From: Alitta virens
Lineage: Eukaryota; Annelida; Polychaeta; Phyllodocida; Nereididae
Length of the DNA: 64,000 bases
Direction of reading: 5' to 3'
Assembly (NCBI GenBank): GCA_932294295.1
Contig: OW028582.1
Span: 2,723,515-2,787,514 of the forward strand
The notes under the pieces are model-generated. The model did no database searches and was not told the DNA's origin. It saw only the letters and a program-made list of their open reading frames with translations. This document shows, in pieces, positions 44,541-56,109 of the stretch. The translations under genes and the position numbers were made by a program. Within the stretch, counting starts at the first letter, position 1, and each line of letters opens with the position of its first letter.

Positions 44541-44692
44541 GCACCAGTTGGGCTAATTAGGACAGGCAGAGACCATGGCAATGAGACGAAGAATGAAACA
44601 GCCATCCAACTTAGGCTCAACCAGGAATCGAACCTGGGACCCAGCGGTTGGAAGCCCAGAGCGCTACCTCTGAGCTAGGCCCCTACCCCATG
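44541..44692 (-). mobile_element. tRNA-Gly-like SINE inside the polymerase gene
   Basis: Minus-strand copy from GCACCAGTTGGGCTAATTAG to the tRNA head, lacking the last part of its 3' tail. No clear target duplication. It lies immediately after the ExoII codons. Confidence 0.9.
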
Positions 44693-46334
44693 GCACTGAA
44701 GAAGCTCACCAAGACACCAGGATTGTCATCATTCCTGAAGAAAGGAGACTTCCCCCAACACAAGGGCACACTTTCAACAACAGTATTTTGACAGTCCTCC
44801 GCCAATTGAATTTTACCGTAAAGAAATAGATCAAGATGGTTACAACTGTAGACAAGGACACTATGACATGCACAAAGATATGGAGGAGTACTGCAGAACT
44901 GATGTCCTGATTTTAAGAGATGCATGCCTGAAGTTCCGCCAGCTGATCAAAGAATACTAGTATAGAGGTTGAGGATGGTACTCAAGATGTTGACCCCCTT
45001 CTCCCAAGTCACCATTGCTTCCACATGCATGCAGATATTTAGACAGAACTTCCTCACTGAATACTACCAGATTATTCTACAAGACAATTTAGCTACCCCA
45101 ATGAAGAAGACAGGAAGTCAATTTTATTATAGTAACACCCAACCAGTACCATCTGGAGAGATCCAGGAAAAGACCTTTCTCAAGTCCGATATTGCTCACA
45201 TATCTCCACAAGGCTATACAGTATGAGACAATCACAGCTACAAGTCAATTCCATGGCTCGAATACCTCAGTCATTGCAACAAGATCTTCATTCAACATGC
45301 ACGCAACATAGGAGAGCTTTCAATTGGAAACTACAGGATAGATGGGGCTGATGCCGATGGAATATGTATGAGTTTTATGGATGTCGCTGGCATGGATGCC
45401 CTAAATGTTTTCCAGACTGACAAGTTAGAGACAACCACAATAGACACACAATGGACGATCTATACAATAGAACCGTAGAGCTAGACAAGAACTCCTGAAA
45501 GGCAGTGCACGTCAAGTCATAATGATATGGGAATGTCAGTTTGATGAACAAATTAAACAAGACCCTGAGATGAAACGGTTTTTTTCCAGCTTAGATATAC
45601 CAACCCGTCTTCAAATTCGAGATTCTTTTTTTTGGAGGAAGGGTAAATGCCATGAAACTTCACTATGAGGCTGCTGAGGATGAAAAGATACATTATTGCA
45701 ACTACACAAGTCTCTACCCCTGTGTCAACAAGTACAAACGATTGCCAGTAGGACATCCAGAGATCATTACAACACAATTTGACTACACCATGAAGTCAAA
45801 CTTTGGAATTGCCAAAATAAAGACTCTACCTCCAAGGGGCCTCTGTCACCCAGTCCTCCCCCATCGATCAGGAGGAAGGCTTCCCACTATGCCGTACATG
45901 CTCTGAAAATGAAAGCAATATGCCATGTCAATGCAGTCCTGCAGACAGAGCCATCACAGGGACTCCCGAAATAATGAAAGCTTTGGAGAAAGGATACACC
46001 ATCCTCAAAATATAAGAAGTCTACCATTGGAGAGATTCCTCTGACACTCTTTTTAGACAGTATGTTGACACATTCCTCCGAATCAAACAAGAGGCATCAG
46101 GCAACCCCCTCATGGATACAAACTGAAGCAGATCAAGAGAGGTACATACAGCAATACCAAGAAGCAGAGGGCATCATTCTCAGAAAGGACAACATCAAAC
46201 ATAACCCAGGCTTCAGAAGTGTGGTAAATTTGGAGAGAAACCAAACCAGACCAAGAGCCAGTATATTACAGACCCTATGAAGTTCAAACAACTCGCAAAT
46301 GATCCTTCTGTTGAAATACTGTGTCATAGTCACG

Positions 46335-46475
46335 CAAGGCAGTTAGTTCAATGCATGAACACTAGTCCTGTGCAAAGCAGTTTAGTTCAGTGCATGAACA
46401 CTATGCCTGTAGATTGTTTAGTTCAGTGAAAGAACACTAGGCCTGTGCAAAGCAGTTTAGTTCAGTAAATGGGCC
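46335..46475. repeat. Short tandem repeat within the polymerase pseudogene
   Basis: Three to four copies of a GCAAAGCAGTTTAGTTCAGT unit with CATGAACACTAG. Confidence 0.8.
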
Positions 46476-47649
46476 CCAGAACTGAGTAGAAGGAAAGTCA
46501 TTCAGTGCAAAAACATAGTACTGAAATCCTGCAACGCAAAACGACCCTAAAATAGCCCAGAATCACTACAATTGGTTAGTATAAGTAAGATGAGGTAAAC
46601 AGCAAGAATTAGAAGGGGGAAAGACTAGCAGAGAGATCATAGCTGAGGGATCATAGCAGATAGGAAGAAGAGTGGTCTGTGATGTATGTACAATTATGCT
46701 GATGTGAAGAAAGACTAACTTAACTGGTACTGGTGTTGCCTTATTATGTGCAAGAGACACAGCCTGACTTCTGGCTGTCAACAGGTCCACCAGGGCCTCA
46801 TCACGGAAGTGAGTAGCACCCCCTCATAAAGAAGTAGGGGCTACATAACAATACTGATGATGTCATTACATCATCTACCACTTGCTGGGCACGACTAAAA
46901 CTTTATGAACTCATCGATTTCCTGGGAGAGAGGGTATTGTACATGGATACAGACTGTCATTTTTACAGCCACAGTCAACCAACCCATGCCCCTATTAGGA
47001 GATTTTCTAAGACAACTTACTGATGAGCTACCCCAAGGATGTTGGATCACAAAGTTTATCTCTTCAGGACCAAAATCATACAGTTACCAACTGAATGACG
47101 GGAAAGAAGAAATCAAATTTAAGGACATCATAATGACACCTACCAATAAAAAGTATGTCACTTTTGCCAGCATCCGTGAAGTTGTCATGAAAGACTTATT
47201 TACAGACTCCCCCATACATCATGCTTGTTAGGGATAGAGTTCATGGTCAAGTCTTCAACAGAACTACTTACAAAACTGTCAACCTAGTATACACTAAGGG
47301 AATCTTGCTGGACACTTATGATACCTTACCTTATGGCTATTAAATTTGTTGTGTATATATTATTTGTTGTAAATCATGTAAATATTTTGTGTCTTCATTG
47401 AGGAGCGAGTGGCTATAAATAAAGAGGTGACAAGCGTCAAGCACTCATTAATGAAAGCTGGCAGGTTTTGGGGTGTAGGGGACCAAAAATTGAAGTTGTT
47501 TTCTTCAGCCAGATAATCATATTATATATAGTAATAATAACATGTATAATAAATTTATCAATCAGTCACCCCCTGAGCGAGCTCTGGGTAGGATTGTTAA
47601 GCTCAAGTATAGGGTTTCTCCTCCCGAACCCACAATAAAAGAACGTGGA

Positions 47650-48740
47650 ATTCTACTGAACAATGGATGAACATTTAAAGACCATGTATTACAACACAAG
47701 TAACTGTGGTAGTTAAACTGGAGTAGTAAAGTTTTGGCAAAGTATACAGGGAGATGGAAATCCTCACAAATTAAAGTACAAAGATATAAAGGACTGGCTT
47801 GCAAGACAGTACACCTACTCTATACACAAACCACCTACTGAGAAATTTAAAAGAGAGTCAATTATAGTAGGAGAAATTAATGAAATAGTTGATTCTGATT
47901 TAATGGATATGCAAAAATTTAGCAAGAAAAATAACGGTATTCGATTGTTGGCTATATTAATAGATCTATTTAGTAGATATTTACGAGTACAGCCTATAAA
48001 GACCAAAAAAGGGGTAGAGATGTCACAAGTCATGGAAAAAGTATTTGAAGACATGGACCCCTCAGTAAGAAGTAAAAGAACAGACCAAGGTTCTGAGTAC
48101 AAGGTACAGGAATATTTAAAGTCAAAGAATATTAACCACATTATAACGTGCAATGTTTATCACTCAAATTATGTTGAGAGGGCATTAGAACTTTGAAAGG
48201 TAGGATCTACTGATTTGTTTGTAAAACATCAAACTCATCGATATATAGACGATCCCCAGGATATTGTAAGAGGTTACAATAACACTCGTCACTCCTCCAT
48301 TGGTATGCCCCCTGCACAAGTAGTCCTTGAGAATCAACAAGAGCTCTATGAAAAATTATACCTCCCGATAGAATTAAAGAGAGAGCAGACGGCAGTCGTA
48401 TTTAGATATGAAATTGGGGATAAAGTCAGAATCCCCTTTACTCGTAGACCATTCCAACGAGAGTTTGATCAGAAATGGACAGAGTAAAAATTTCTCATAG
48501 ACAAAAGAATATCATCTCACCCCTCACGATATCGGTTGGTTGATTTACAACATACCATAGGAGGTAGTTTCTATGAACAGGTTACAAGAGGCCAATGTTG
48601 ATGATGATGAAGTATATACGGTTGAGAAGATTTTGAGGCACCGCATTAAGGACGGGAAACGTCAGGTCTAGTTAGCTGGCTCAGTTACCCGACAAAGTTT
48701 AACTCCTGTGTTGACATTGAACAGATTCAGAATGACTTCT
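47650..48740 (+). pseudogene. Polinton integrase (rve-type, with chromodomain), broken
   Basis: Retroviral/Ty3-like DDE integrase that by family inserts the element. Core: SDLMDMQKFS with the first Asp and ILIDLFSRYL (about 47,900-47,980), RTDQGSEY with the second Asp (about 48,080-48,105), and NYVERALE with the Glu (about 48,167-48,192). The C-terminal part RIPFTRRPFQREFDQKW (about 48,430-48,480) matches integrase tails, and EKILRHRIKDGKRQV (about 48,625-48,668) is the start of a chromodomain. Stops at 48,194, 48,485 and 48,669 and small frame changes break it. It follows the polymerase as in other Polintons. Confidence 0.88.
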
Positions 48741-49092
48741 AGATCACTATCAAAAGCCAGCATGGCAAGGTTCATTTTAAATAACACAACAAGTAAAACT
48801 AAACAGGCCTCTTTTATTGAAGGAAGGTTGGAAAGTTGCATTTGTCCAGTACAAATCACCCACTTCAGAAGATGTCTATGTCTGCAGCGATGTCTGTATG
48901 TCAAGTATTGTAGGAGAAAAGCTCTATAACATATTACGGTTTATACCCTCAGATCAAACTAACATCCATTACCTGTATTACATACCTGTATCTCAAAATT
49001 TTATAGATTGTATCCAGATCTATCATGTTTCGGCTAAGACCGAGGAAAGGATACAACTCAATGCAAGAGGGGTTACCCCTAGAACATCATGA
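48705..49092 (+). pseudogene. Polinton minor capsid (penton-like) protein, frameshifted
   Basis: Two overlapping frames switch near 48,825. Recognisable parts are SKASMARFILNNTTSKTKQA, then WKVAFVQYKSPT, and YLYYIPVSQNFIDCIQIYHV near the C-terminus. This single jelly-roll protein forms the capsid vertices in the family. Identification rests on order and remembered family pattern. Confidence 0.65.
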
Positions 49093-49278
49093 CTCTTGAT
49101 CATTTGCTTTAATGCCATGACCATGAACACTTAATACTCTACACAGCAAGCCAGACCCACGCCCTTTATAACAGATGGGATGAAGAGATATTCTTGAGCA
49201 AACAACCCACAATACATTATCGAAGATACTTCTACAAAGAGAGGCCAGCAGCAGGTCAAGGTTAAGCTGACATCAGAG

Positions 49279-49422
49279 ATGGCATTGAGTAATAATAGGG
49301 CTACCAAGAAAACGAACAGTAAATGTAAAAGGTCTCCAGCCAAGAAACCCCACGTCAAATGCTGCAAGTTATATAAGAAAAAAACCAAAAAAGTCATACA
49401 CAAACAAGAAGTCATCGAGTAA
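49279..49422 (+). CDS. Small basic protein (possible DNA-packing core protein)
   Basis: 47 residues, 16 of them Lys or Arg, with clusters such as KKTNSKCKRSPAKK and KKKTKK. It sits between the penton-like and major capsid genes. Small basic proteins at this place occur in adenovirus-like elements. Function is inferred, and expression is doubtful in a dead element. Confidence 0.4.
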   Translation: MALSNNRATKKTNSKCKRSPAKKPHVKCCKLYKKKTKKVIHKQEVIE

Positions 49423-49480
49423 AGCAAGAAGCGCTAGCCTCCCTCAAATAGATTTGTTGTCACCTCCAGTAGTACAGAAG

Positions 49481-50676
49481 ATGGTTGAGAGAGAATACAC
49501 TATGGAATATAGGCCAGTTACACAACTGTCAGATGAAGCCCCCATAATCTTTGATATTACTGAACAAAAAACTTCCTTGATCTTTATAATAGTCACCTCG
49601 ATGTAAAAATGAAGATTTTAAAGAAGGACAATACAGTAATTGCAACTGATAAGAAGGTAGCACCTGTAAAAAATGTCCTACACAGTTTATTTGAAAAATT
49701 ATCTGTATACATTGAAGGTAAAGAGGTTACAACTTCAAACAAAGACTATCCTTACAAGGCTATTTTTAGCACACTGTTAGCATACCAGAGAGGGGCAAAA
49801 GAGTCACAGCTGCAGGCACAAGGATACTTTAAGGACGATTCTGATGATGCAGAAAAAATTACTGACAATGTTGGAGCTAATAAAGACTTAAGATGTTTGA
49901 AAAATCGAACTCCGTTGAGTTTCAAGTTCCTCTTTATGAGGACATATTCATGCAGGAAAGGTTTTTGCCTAATAACATTTGTCTCACCATCAAATTAGAC
50001 AAAAGTTCACAAGAATTTTCCCTACTGAACTTGGAACCAACTGATCCTATAAAATACATCTAGAAGATGTCATATTTAAGGCTAAATGGTTGAACTTTAT
50101 CCACCTGTCCAATATGCAAAAATTGAAAATAAGCCTGCCCTCTTTCCATACACAAGAAGAGAGATTAGGGTAGATAACTAACCAAAGGATTTCACATCAG
50201 GTACATTTGATAATATCTTCCCAAATCAACTTCCGTCAAGAATTTTAATCACCTTTGTAGCGTCTGAAAACTATAATGGCCATAAGAAAAGAAACCCGTA
50301 CATCCTCACTAACTTTGGTCTTACACGAATCAGTCTGTCTGTCAATAATAACACAATTGCTGCTTACACGCCATCCTTTGATTCAAAACAAGGTAACAGG
50401 GTAGCTACTTGTTACCTTAGTCTGTATGAGGCCTTCCGAGAGCTAGGGAATGATTTTGGTAATGATATCTCACTGTATGACTATGTCCACAGTTGTACTA
50501 TGTATGCTTTTAATATTAAACCATCATATGACTGTTCATATGAACCTGATCAAGGGCATGTCAAATTTTCAATCCATTTCAAACAGCCTTTAACAGAGGC
50601 TGTTTGTTTTTTAGTCCATGCAGAAAAACCATGCTTAATGGAGATTACAGGGACAAGGAATGTTACTCTTAAATAG
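49481..50676 (+). pseudogene. Polinton major capsid protein (double jelly-roll), broken
   Basis: The best-conserved part is VAPVKNVLHSLFEKLSVYIE with KDYPYKAIFSTLLAY (about 49,655-49,790), the hallmark of Polinton and adintovirus hexon-like proteins. The frame changes near 49,890, is stopped at about 50,061, and is open again from about 50,150 to TAG 50,674-50,676 (SLYEAFRELGNDFGND near 50,425). The length matches a nearly full-size gene. Confidence 0.85.
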
Positions 50677-50751
50677 AACCAACCAACCTGACTCACATCA
50701 TTTGCAATGGAAACTCACAAGGATGATAACGTACCAGAGAGTTGGTAGACT

Positions 50752-51391
50752 ATGTCTGAAGACAAAGTACTTGTCCTGATACCATCTCCATGCAATATGA
50801 TTATAGCCTCACCGACGCAAGGAGGTAAATCTACATTTGTATACCAATTATTTAAACATGCCATGTTTTACAGACCTCCTGAAAAGATACTCTACTGTTA
50901 CAATAGTACCTGGCAGTCAATGTTCACTAAAATGGAGTCTGAAGTGGGCAACATATCCTTCCATTATGGACTACCAAATAAAGAAGAGCTTGAAACCTTT
51001 CAAGCATCCACTACAGAACACAAGACTTGTTTTGGATGATTTAATGAATCAATGAACGCTGACAACATTTGGAAATCGGCATGCATCACATCAATTGTTC
51101 AGTCATTCTCCTAACACACAACCTATTCCCAAAGTCAAAACATTCTCGAACCTTAACTTTAAATACCCAAGTTTTTGTAGTCATGCAAACAACCGAGATA
51201 AACAGCAAATCCAAACTCTAGGTAGACAGTCAGGTTACAAGAGATTCCTTGAAGCTTACTAAGCAGCTACTCCCGTACCTTATACTTATTTCATAATAGA
51301 TCTACATAATAATACTGCAGATAATCTTAGATTGAGGTCTAATATATTTCCTGATGATACAACCCCTACTACTGTTTATAAAGCAATGTAG
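50752..51391 (+). pseudogene. Polinton packaging ATPase (FtsK/HerA, A32-like), broken
   Basis: IIASPTQGGKSTFV (about 50,800-50,840) is a Walker A variant and LVLDDLM (about 51,025-51,045) is Walker B, with a frameshift between the 50,752 frame and its continuation. The C-terminal RDKQQIQTLGRQSGYKRFLE region (about 51,198-51,258) and NNTADNLRLRSNIFPDD (about 51,308-51,358) follow after further stops. By family it pumps DNA into capsids. Confidence 0.85.
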
Positions 51392-51401
51392 ATAAGGTAC
51401 T

Positions 51402-51626
51402 GTGTCATTTACCATGTCTGCTTTGGTAGCAGTCAAAAAAAATATACCATTTATCAGATTCTTGTCAGAGACAGACGACAATCAAAGAGATGCTTTACTC
51501 AAAACTATCAATAAACTCCAGATGGAGGTCCTCAGGCAGATAACACGTAACTTTCTTGGGGGAGATCTAGTCCTCACCAATCAAGGCATTAAAGAACTGA
51601 GGCGCTATGAAAACAAACTCATTTAA
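51402..51626 (+). CDS. Small Polinton protein of unknown function
   Basis: 74 residues, an open frame with DNQRDALLKTINKLQMEVL at about 26-44 and a basic end (RRYENK). Similar short proteins lie beside the ATPase in other Polintons, as I recall. It may be functionally dead like its neighbours. Confidence 0.5.
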   Translation: MSFTMSALVAVKKNIPFIRFLSETDDNQRDALLKTINKLQMEVLRQITRNFLGGDLVLTNQGIKELRRYENKLI

Positions 51627-51834
51627 CTTTGCTGACAGCAAAGAAAAAGGAAGAAGAAGAAAAAAGGCTTGGCCCCGACTTATTAAGGCTGTTGATCTTT
51701 TAGAATAATGAAACATTTCATCATGCCTGCGTCAATGTAACATAAACTCAAGTCAATGCAATCTCAGCATACTCCGACGAACGTTCAGCAGAATGACCAG
51801 CAATGTACATAGTATGTACATCAACCAGTAATGG

Positions 51835-52130
51835 TTGAACATCAAGAAGAAGAAGAGCAAGAGAGCTTTGTCACTGAAGCTTTCCCAAAGTCAACAAGAG
51901 GGAAAGCAATCTGATTCCTCAATTACATCAAGAGACATACCCCCAAGATAACATGGTCGTCAAAAACAGGAGTCGTCAGTATTGATGGGACATTGATTCA
52001 AGGGTCGAATATAATAGACTTGCTAAGGACTGCTGCTTCCGGTACGGTTATAAAGCCAATAGGATGGATCCAGTTTCATATAGCATTAAAGGCTATCAAC
52101 ACTCCATTATCACTTATAGCTTGATATCTC
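51835..52130 (+). pseudogene. Small conserved Polinton protein, degraded
   Basis: EEEEQESFVTEAFPKSTRGK is followed, after a stop, by ITWSSKTGVVSIDGTLIQGS and NIIDLLRTAA...GW. The acidic start, a strand-rich segment with 'IxGS' and a terminal 'Gw..f..al' pattern resemble a conserved Polinton ORF of unknown role. Confidence 0.45.
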
Positions 52131-52209
52131 CGGGAATACCAGCCCATAAAACTTTGACAAAATGGTTGACCCATTGAAAAGAAGATCAGCCAATTTACTC
52201 TGACGTGAG

Positions 52210-55200
52210 TCTCACATTAAACTTATAGGGTTATACCCTAGTGACCGCCGCAAGGGTGGTTGTAGTACTATTAATAATACTCTCCATACTAACTGTAAGC
52301 TGTGAATTAATTGTTATACATGTATTTACTATCACCCTCTTGCAGTTAACTTGTACAATAAATCTATGAGATTACGTAAAGTCGTAACACAGTCAAAACA
52401 GTCTTAAACGGCTGATCTATTGTGACAGTAGCTTTCCAAACAAGTTACAGTATGTTTAATATAAATACCAGGCTTAACAGAATCCTTTGTACAATCGAAC
52501 ACCTGTCACAACTGGTTTAGTAAAAGAATAAACAAACCAATGCCAGGTCATGAAACTAGCCAATCAGCATCCAGGAAAAAAACAACCAAACTGAGGACCA
52601 GTAAAACTAACCAATCAGAATAAAACAAAAATATGGACCAATCAGAGGCCAGAAAAACTAACCAATCAACTTTTATTATCTTTTCAATCCAATTTTATTA
52701 AAAAATTGAAATTTTCCTATTTTCCTTATAATTTATTTGAAAAAAATTTCTTGCACGTTTTTTTTTTTAACATTTTAAAATTTATTATTGTTCTTTTTTG
52801 AGATTTTTTTTTTTTTGGATATTATGATGAAAATTCAAGGAAAATAGGGAACATTTGGTGCTATGCACATATTTTGTTTACTTTTTCACACATTTTGTAC
52901 ATTGTTTTTTATACTTTTTAAAATGTACTTTGGTTTTTTTTTCTGTCTTTTTAATTTTTTTATTTATTTTTTTGCAAGAAAAAAGGTTTTTGTTTGTTTT
53001 TTAACATAAAATAGAAAAATATTTATTAAAATTATAAAAAATGTAGAAAATGCTTGATAAAAGATGAAAAATTTACAAATATCACAGTGAAAATCAAGGA
53101 AAATAGGGATATAGCTAAGATAGTGCCCCTGTATGGACCCTGTTTATTTATCTATAGGATTGCTGTAGCATTGCTGCTGTATTTGAACAAGTTTCAACAT
53201 ATATATCGACAATTCTATGAGTTCTAAAGACAGGCAATAACAAAAAATAGGAGCACAGACATCTTTGCACTTTGTGACTTACCCTACAGTGAGTGATCAA
53301 GTTAAACATTCAATATAATTGCCTCTCTAGATACACTTACATTACTTTATTGAAATATTTACTTTCAATTATCTTCTAAATTGGTTTGCTATGTAAGAAA
53401 AGGAATTTGCCCCCAGACTTAATCCTCTTAACTGTTCTGAGAAACAGGTATTTAAAAGATGGCATGGGGACGGAGATCTCTTTTGCAAGTTTTTGTAGGA
53501 CAATCATTAATACTTTACAAGGAATTTGTCTTGACCCCAATGTGCAAATCACAGATGCCCCCTGTCTACAAAATATTGCATATATTGTAGTCTTCACAGT
53601 CAGGTGACAATACCCATCTGGTAATGTTGTCAGACCATTGCTTTGACAAATGAACGTATTCAAAAACCTGAGTTTTAATTTACCTAATTTATACATATCA
53701 AGAGACAAGAACTGTTCTTCAGCAATAAGTCCAAATTTAAAATACCTCATGATTGAGTCCTTGACATATATTTGGATCACTTTGGACATTAGCAAATCAT
53801 ACTACAGTGGACATAAGTGGTCATCTTGCATGGAATTGGGGCCATCTCTTGTAAATTCCTATTATACTCATAGACTTCATATTGTAAAGTGTGCAGCATG
53901 AAGTAATCCAGTTTATATATTGGCTACTCATCATTACACTTGCCTTTATTACTATTTTGCATATTTGTCATTATGATTAATTCATGCTCATCATTACATT
54001 AGCCTAGCCTACTACAAGGAACTTGCCTGTGCTAATTGTATACCAGCATGTCACCTACTGCCCATTACATTAATTAATCCATATTTGGTCAGAAACTTCC
54101 TGCAGATTGCAGAGCAAAGCATTTCCTTCTGAGAGGCTACTTCACTACTTTCCAACCAAAAGTGGCATTTAAGAGTCAAGCGAAGCCAGGAGATGGCACG
54201 GTGCACACATACATTGTAAAGGAGTTGTGTAGTATCTTGGCTTTTCAAATTTACTTGTTAATTGGTATACAATGAGAGACAAAGAGTAGGACCCACTACC
54301 ATTGTTAGACTTAATCCTCTTTACTAATTGTTATGACAACTAATTCAGACAGGTAATTAAAAGATTGCTTGGGGGTGGAGAACTTCTTGACATGTTTTGT
54401 TTGAAGAGTAAGGCCAATTTAACATACCTCAATACATGCTATGCAACCCGCCTCCCAATTAAAACATTGACATATCATCATGCAGTGCAACACCAGCTAG
54501 TGGAATATCTTACTAATTATTAAGACTCCTAATTAAGAACATAATGTAAGATAGCATTAATACATTAAAGTGTAGACTGGTTACTTAGACCATCTTATCA
54601 ATATTATTTACGAACCTACTCAACATTAAGATCACTTACCCATGTACAATTGTATCTTACCATAAGCATCACTTGGTAAATAACTTCAACATTAAGATAA
54701 TCTCAATGTTAAGACTGCCTATGTCACAACAAGGAGTGACTAGAGGCACTAATTTGTTTTGACTGAAAGTTGGTAGATGCAGTGATTTATGTATTTTGCC
54801 AATGCTAGATCCTGGTTCAGCATATTTGGAATTGCTATTGTTATAGATAGCGCCACATGTTTCATACCTTTCAAAGACAAGATTCTGGTTATGCAATGAT
54901 ATATTCTAAATTATACATCTACATCTTACTGATTATTAATACACACATTTACACAATTTATATTTTATTATTATTTATTTTTTATCAAACATTTTTCACA
55001 AACTTTTAGCAATTAAAAAACTTTAATGTATATTTATTTCTTTTTACAAAAATGTTGCCAACCATTATAAAATAACCTTAAAAGATGTCATTAGAACACT
55101 GAAAAATCATGAAAAATAAGTAAATTTACCCCTAAATGCATGAAAAACACTGAAAATCAAGGAAAATGGAGGGAATTTTGCTCTTTATTACAACGCTGGC

Positions 55201-55700
55201 ATAGGTAATACACGACAAGGGTTCTTAAGATTATACATACAAGTATGCACACATTTATACATTTTCTTGTTTTTTTTTAAAGTTTTGTTTGGTTAAGGTT
55301 TTTATAAAGTTTTTTTTTTAAATTTTGTTTAATACATGACAAGACTTTATCAGTGTTTGGACATAATTGCCATCTTTATTAGGCAGACATGAAAAGACAG
55401 ACAAGACACACAGACAGAGATGATACAACTGACAGACATACAGAAATGTTTGCTTGTAGACACCCTGTAGTAATTATATAATATATCAATATAATTAACA
55501 TTTATATAATTGAAATTTATATAATTGAAATTTCTACAATTGAAATTATATAATTGAAAGTTTTAATATTAAATCGTAGTGGATAATTATACAATCGTGT
55601 ACAATTTAAATATTTGTTCTATAAAAAAATGATACCCTATGGCTATATATGATTGGCAATTAATCAATAAGGAAAAAAGGGGATGTGGAGGGAGGGAACA
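52210..55700. other. AT-rich DNA with short repeats, no gene seen
   Basis: CCAATCAG words recur at 52,560-52,670. Homopolymer T/A tracts dominate 52,680-53,060. GAAAATCAAGGAAAATAGGG-type phrases occur near 52,835, 53,090 and 55,150, and ACTTAATCCTCTT phrases near 53,420 and 54,310, hinting at a diverged duplication. (TATAATTGAAAT)n lies at 55,500-55,565. Confidence 0.5.
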
Positions 55701-55714
55701 AAAAAAGTGACGCG

Positions 55715-55841
55715 AATGCTTATAATTGGCGGGAACCAAGTTATATAGTCCTGCTAATCCCTTAACGGTCGAGCTCTATGATTGGCTATGGCTATCACAT
55801 GGTCAAGAAATGGTCAGTGACCATAACAGAAGAGTACCAAG
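55715..55841 (+). promoter_or_regulatory. Promoter-like stretch upstream of a candidate first exon
   Basis: TTATAATTGGCGGGAACC and GATTGGCT are CCAAT/GC-type motifs, TTATATAG is TATA-like, and CACATG is an E-box. Together with the ATG that follows they suggest a promoter. Inference only. Confidence 0.35.
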
Positions 55842-55872
55842 ATGGCGTCCACTGCAATAACCAATTTTACCC
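55842..55872 (+). CDS. Candidate first coding exon of an unknown gene
   Basis: ACCAAGATGGCGTCC is a strong start context with the AAGATGGCG (YY1-type) motif common around animal start codons. The 31-nt frame MASTAITNFT runs into CC|GTAAGT. No downstream exon is identifiable in the window. Confidence 0.4.
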
Positions 55873-56109
55873 GTAAGTAAAACATATTTAACTTTTTTTA
55901 CTTTAATTTGTTACTGTTTTTACCAAAAAAACATCGATTGAAATATAACTGACTGTACAACTGCATAACATCAACCAACTCAAAAAATCACTGCGTCCCC
56001 TTTTCTTTCTCACCCAGTCTCTTAATTCACTCATAGCAACCCAGTTTAACTTTTTTGTAAATTATTACCAATTTCATAATAATTAGTTGCATAATAATCT
56101 ATAACTAAT

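Larger units (their letters stand above)
42481..47231 (+). pseudogene. Polinton DNA polymerase B (protein-primed type), broken
   Basis: The N-terminal region (42,481-43,007) changes frame near 42,750. A Cys-rich region lies at about 43,860-44,190. ExoI is FDFEATQD (about 44,258), ExoII AHNGRGY (about 44,523) is cut by a SINE, and ExoIII is YCRTDVLILRD (about 44,890). Palm motif A reads NYTSLYP (about 45,700), where family members carry Asp at the first position. Motif C reads YMDTD followed by C at about 46,940. The usual motif B is not seen; short repeats of TTTAGTTCAGTGCATGAAC occupy 46,335-46,470. The C-terminal part is 46,975-47,231. By family it would copy the element DNA from protein-primed ends. 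Confidence 0.88.
42480..52210 (+). mobile_element. Fossil Polinton/Maverick (adintovirus-like) element
   Basis: All recognisable coding pieces lie on the plus strand in the order DNA polymerase B, integrase, penton-like minor capsid, basic protein, major capsid, packaging ATPase and small proteins. This is the gene set of Polintons/Mavericks, large self-synthesising DNA transposons related to adintoviruses. Every large gene is broken. Terminal inverted repeats and a 6-bp target duplication were not found by eye, so the limits are those of the coding pieces. No adenain-like protease was recognised. Confidence 0.9.

Noticed and set aside
47650..48740. Endogenous retrovirus or Ty3 element
   Set aside because: No gag, reverse transcriptase or LTR nearby; the integrase sits between a protein-primed-type polymerase and capsid genes, as in Polintons.
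51640..52210. Adenain-like cysteine protease expected in a Polinton
   Set aside because: No His/Asp/Cys pattern was found in any plus frame here or in the 47.2-47.6 kb gap, so it is not annotated.
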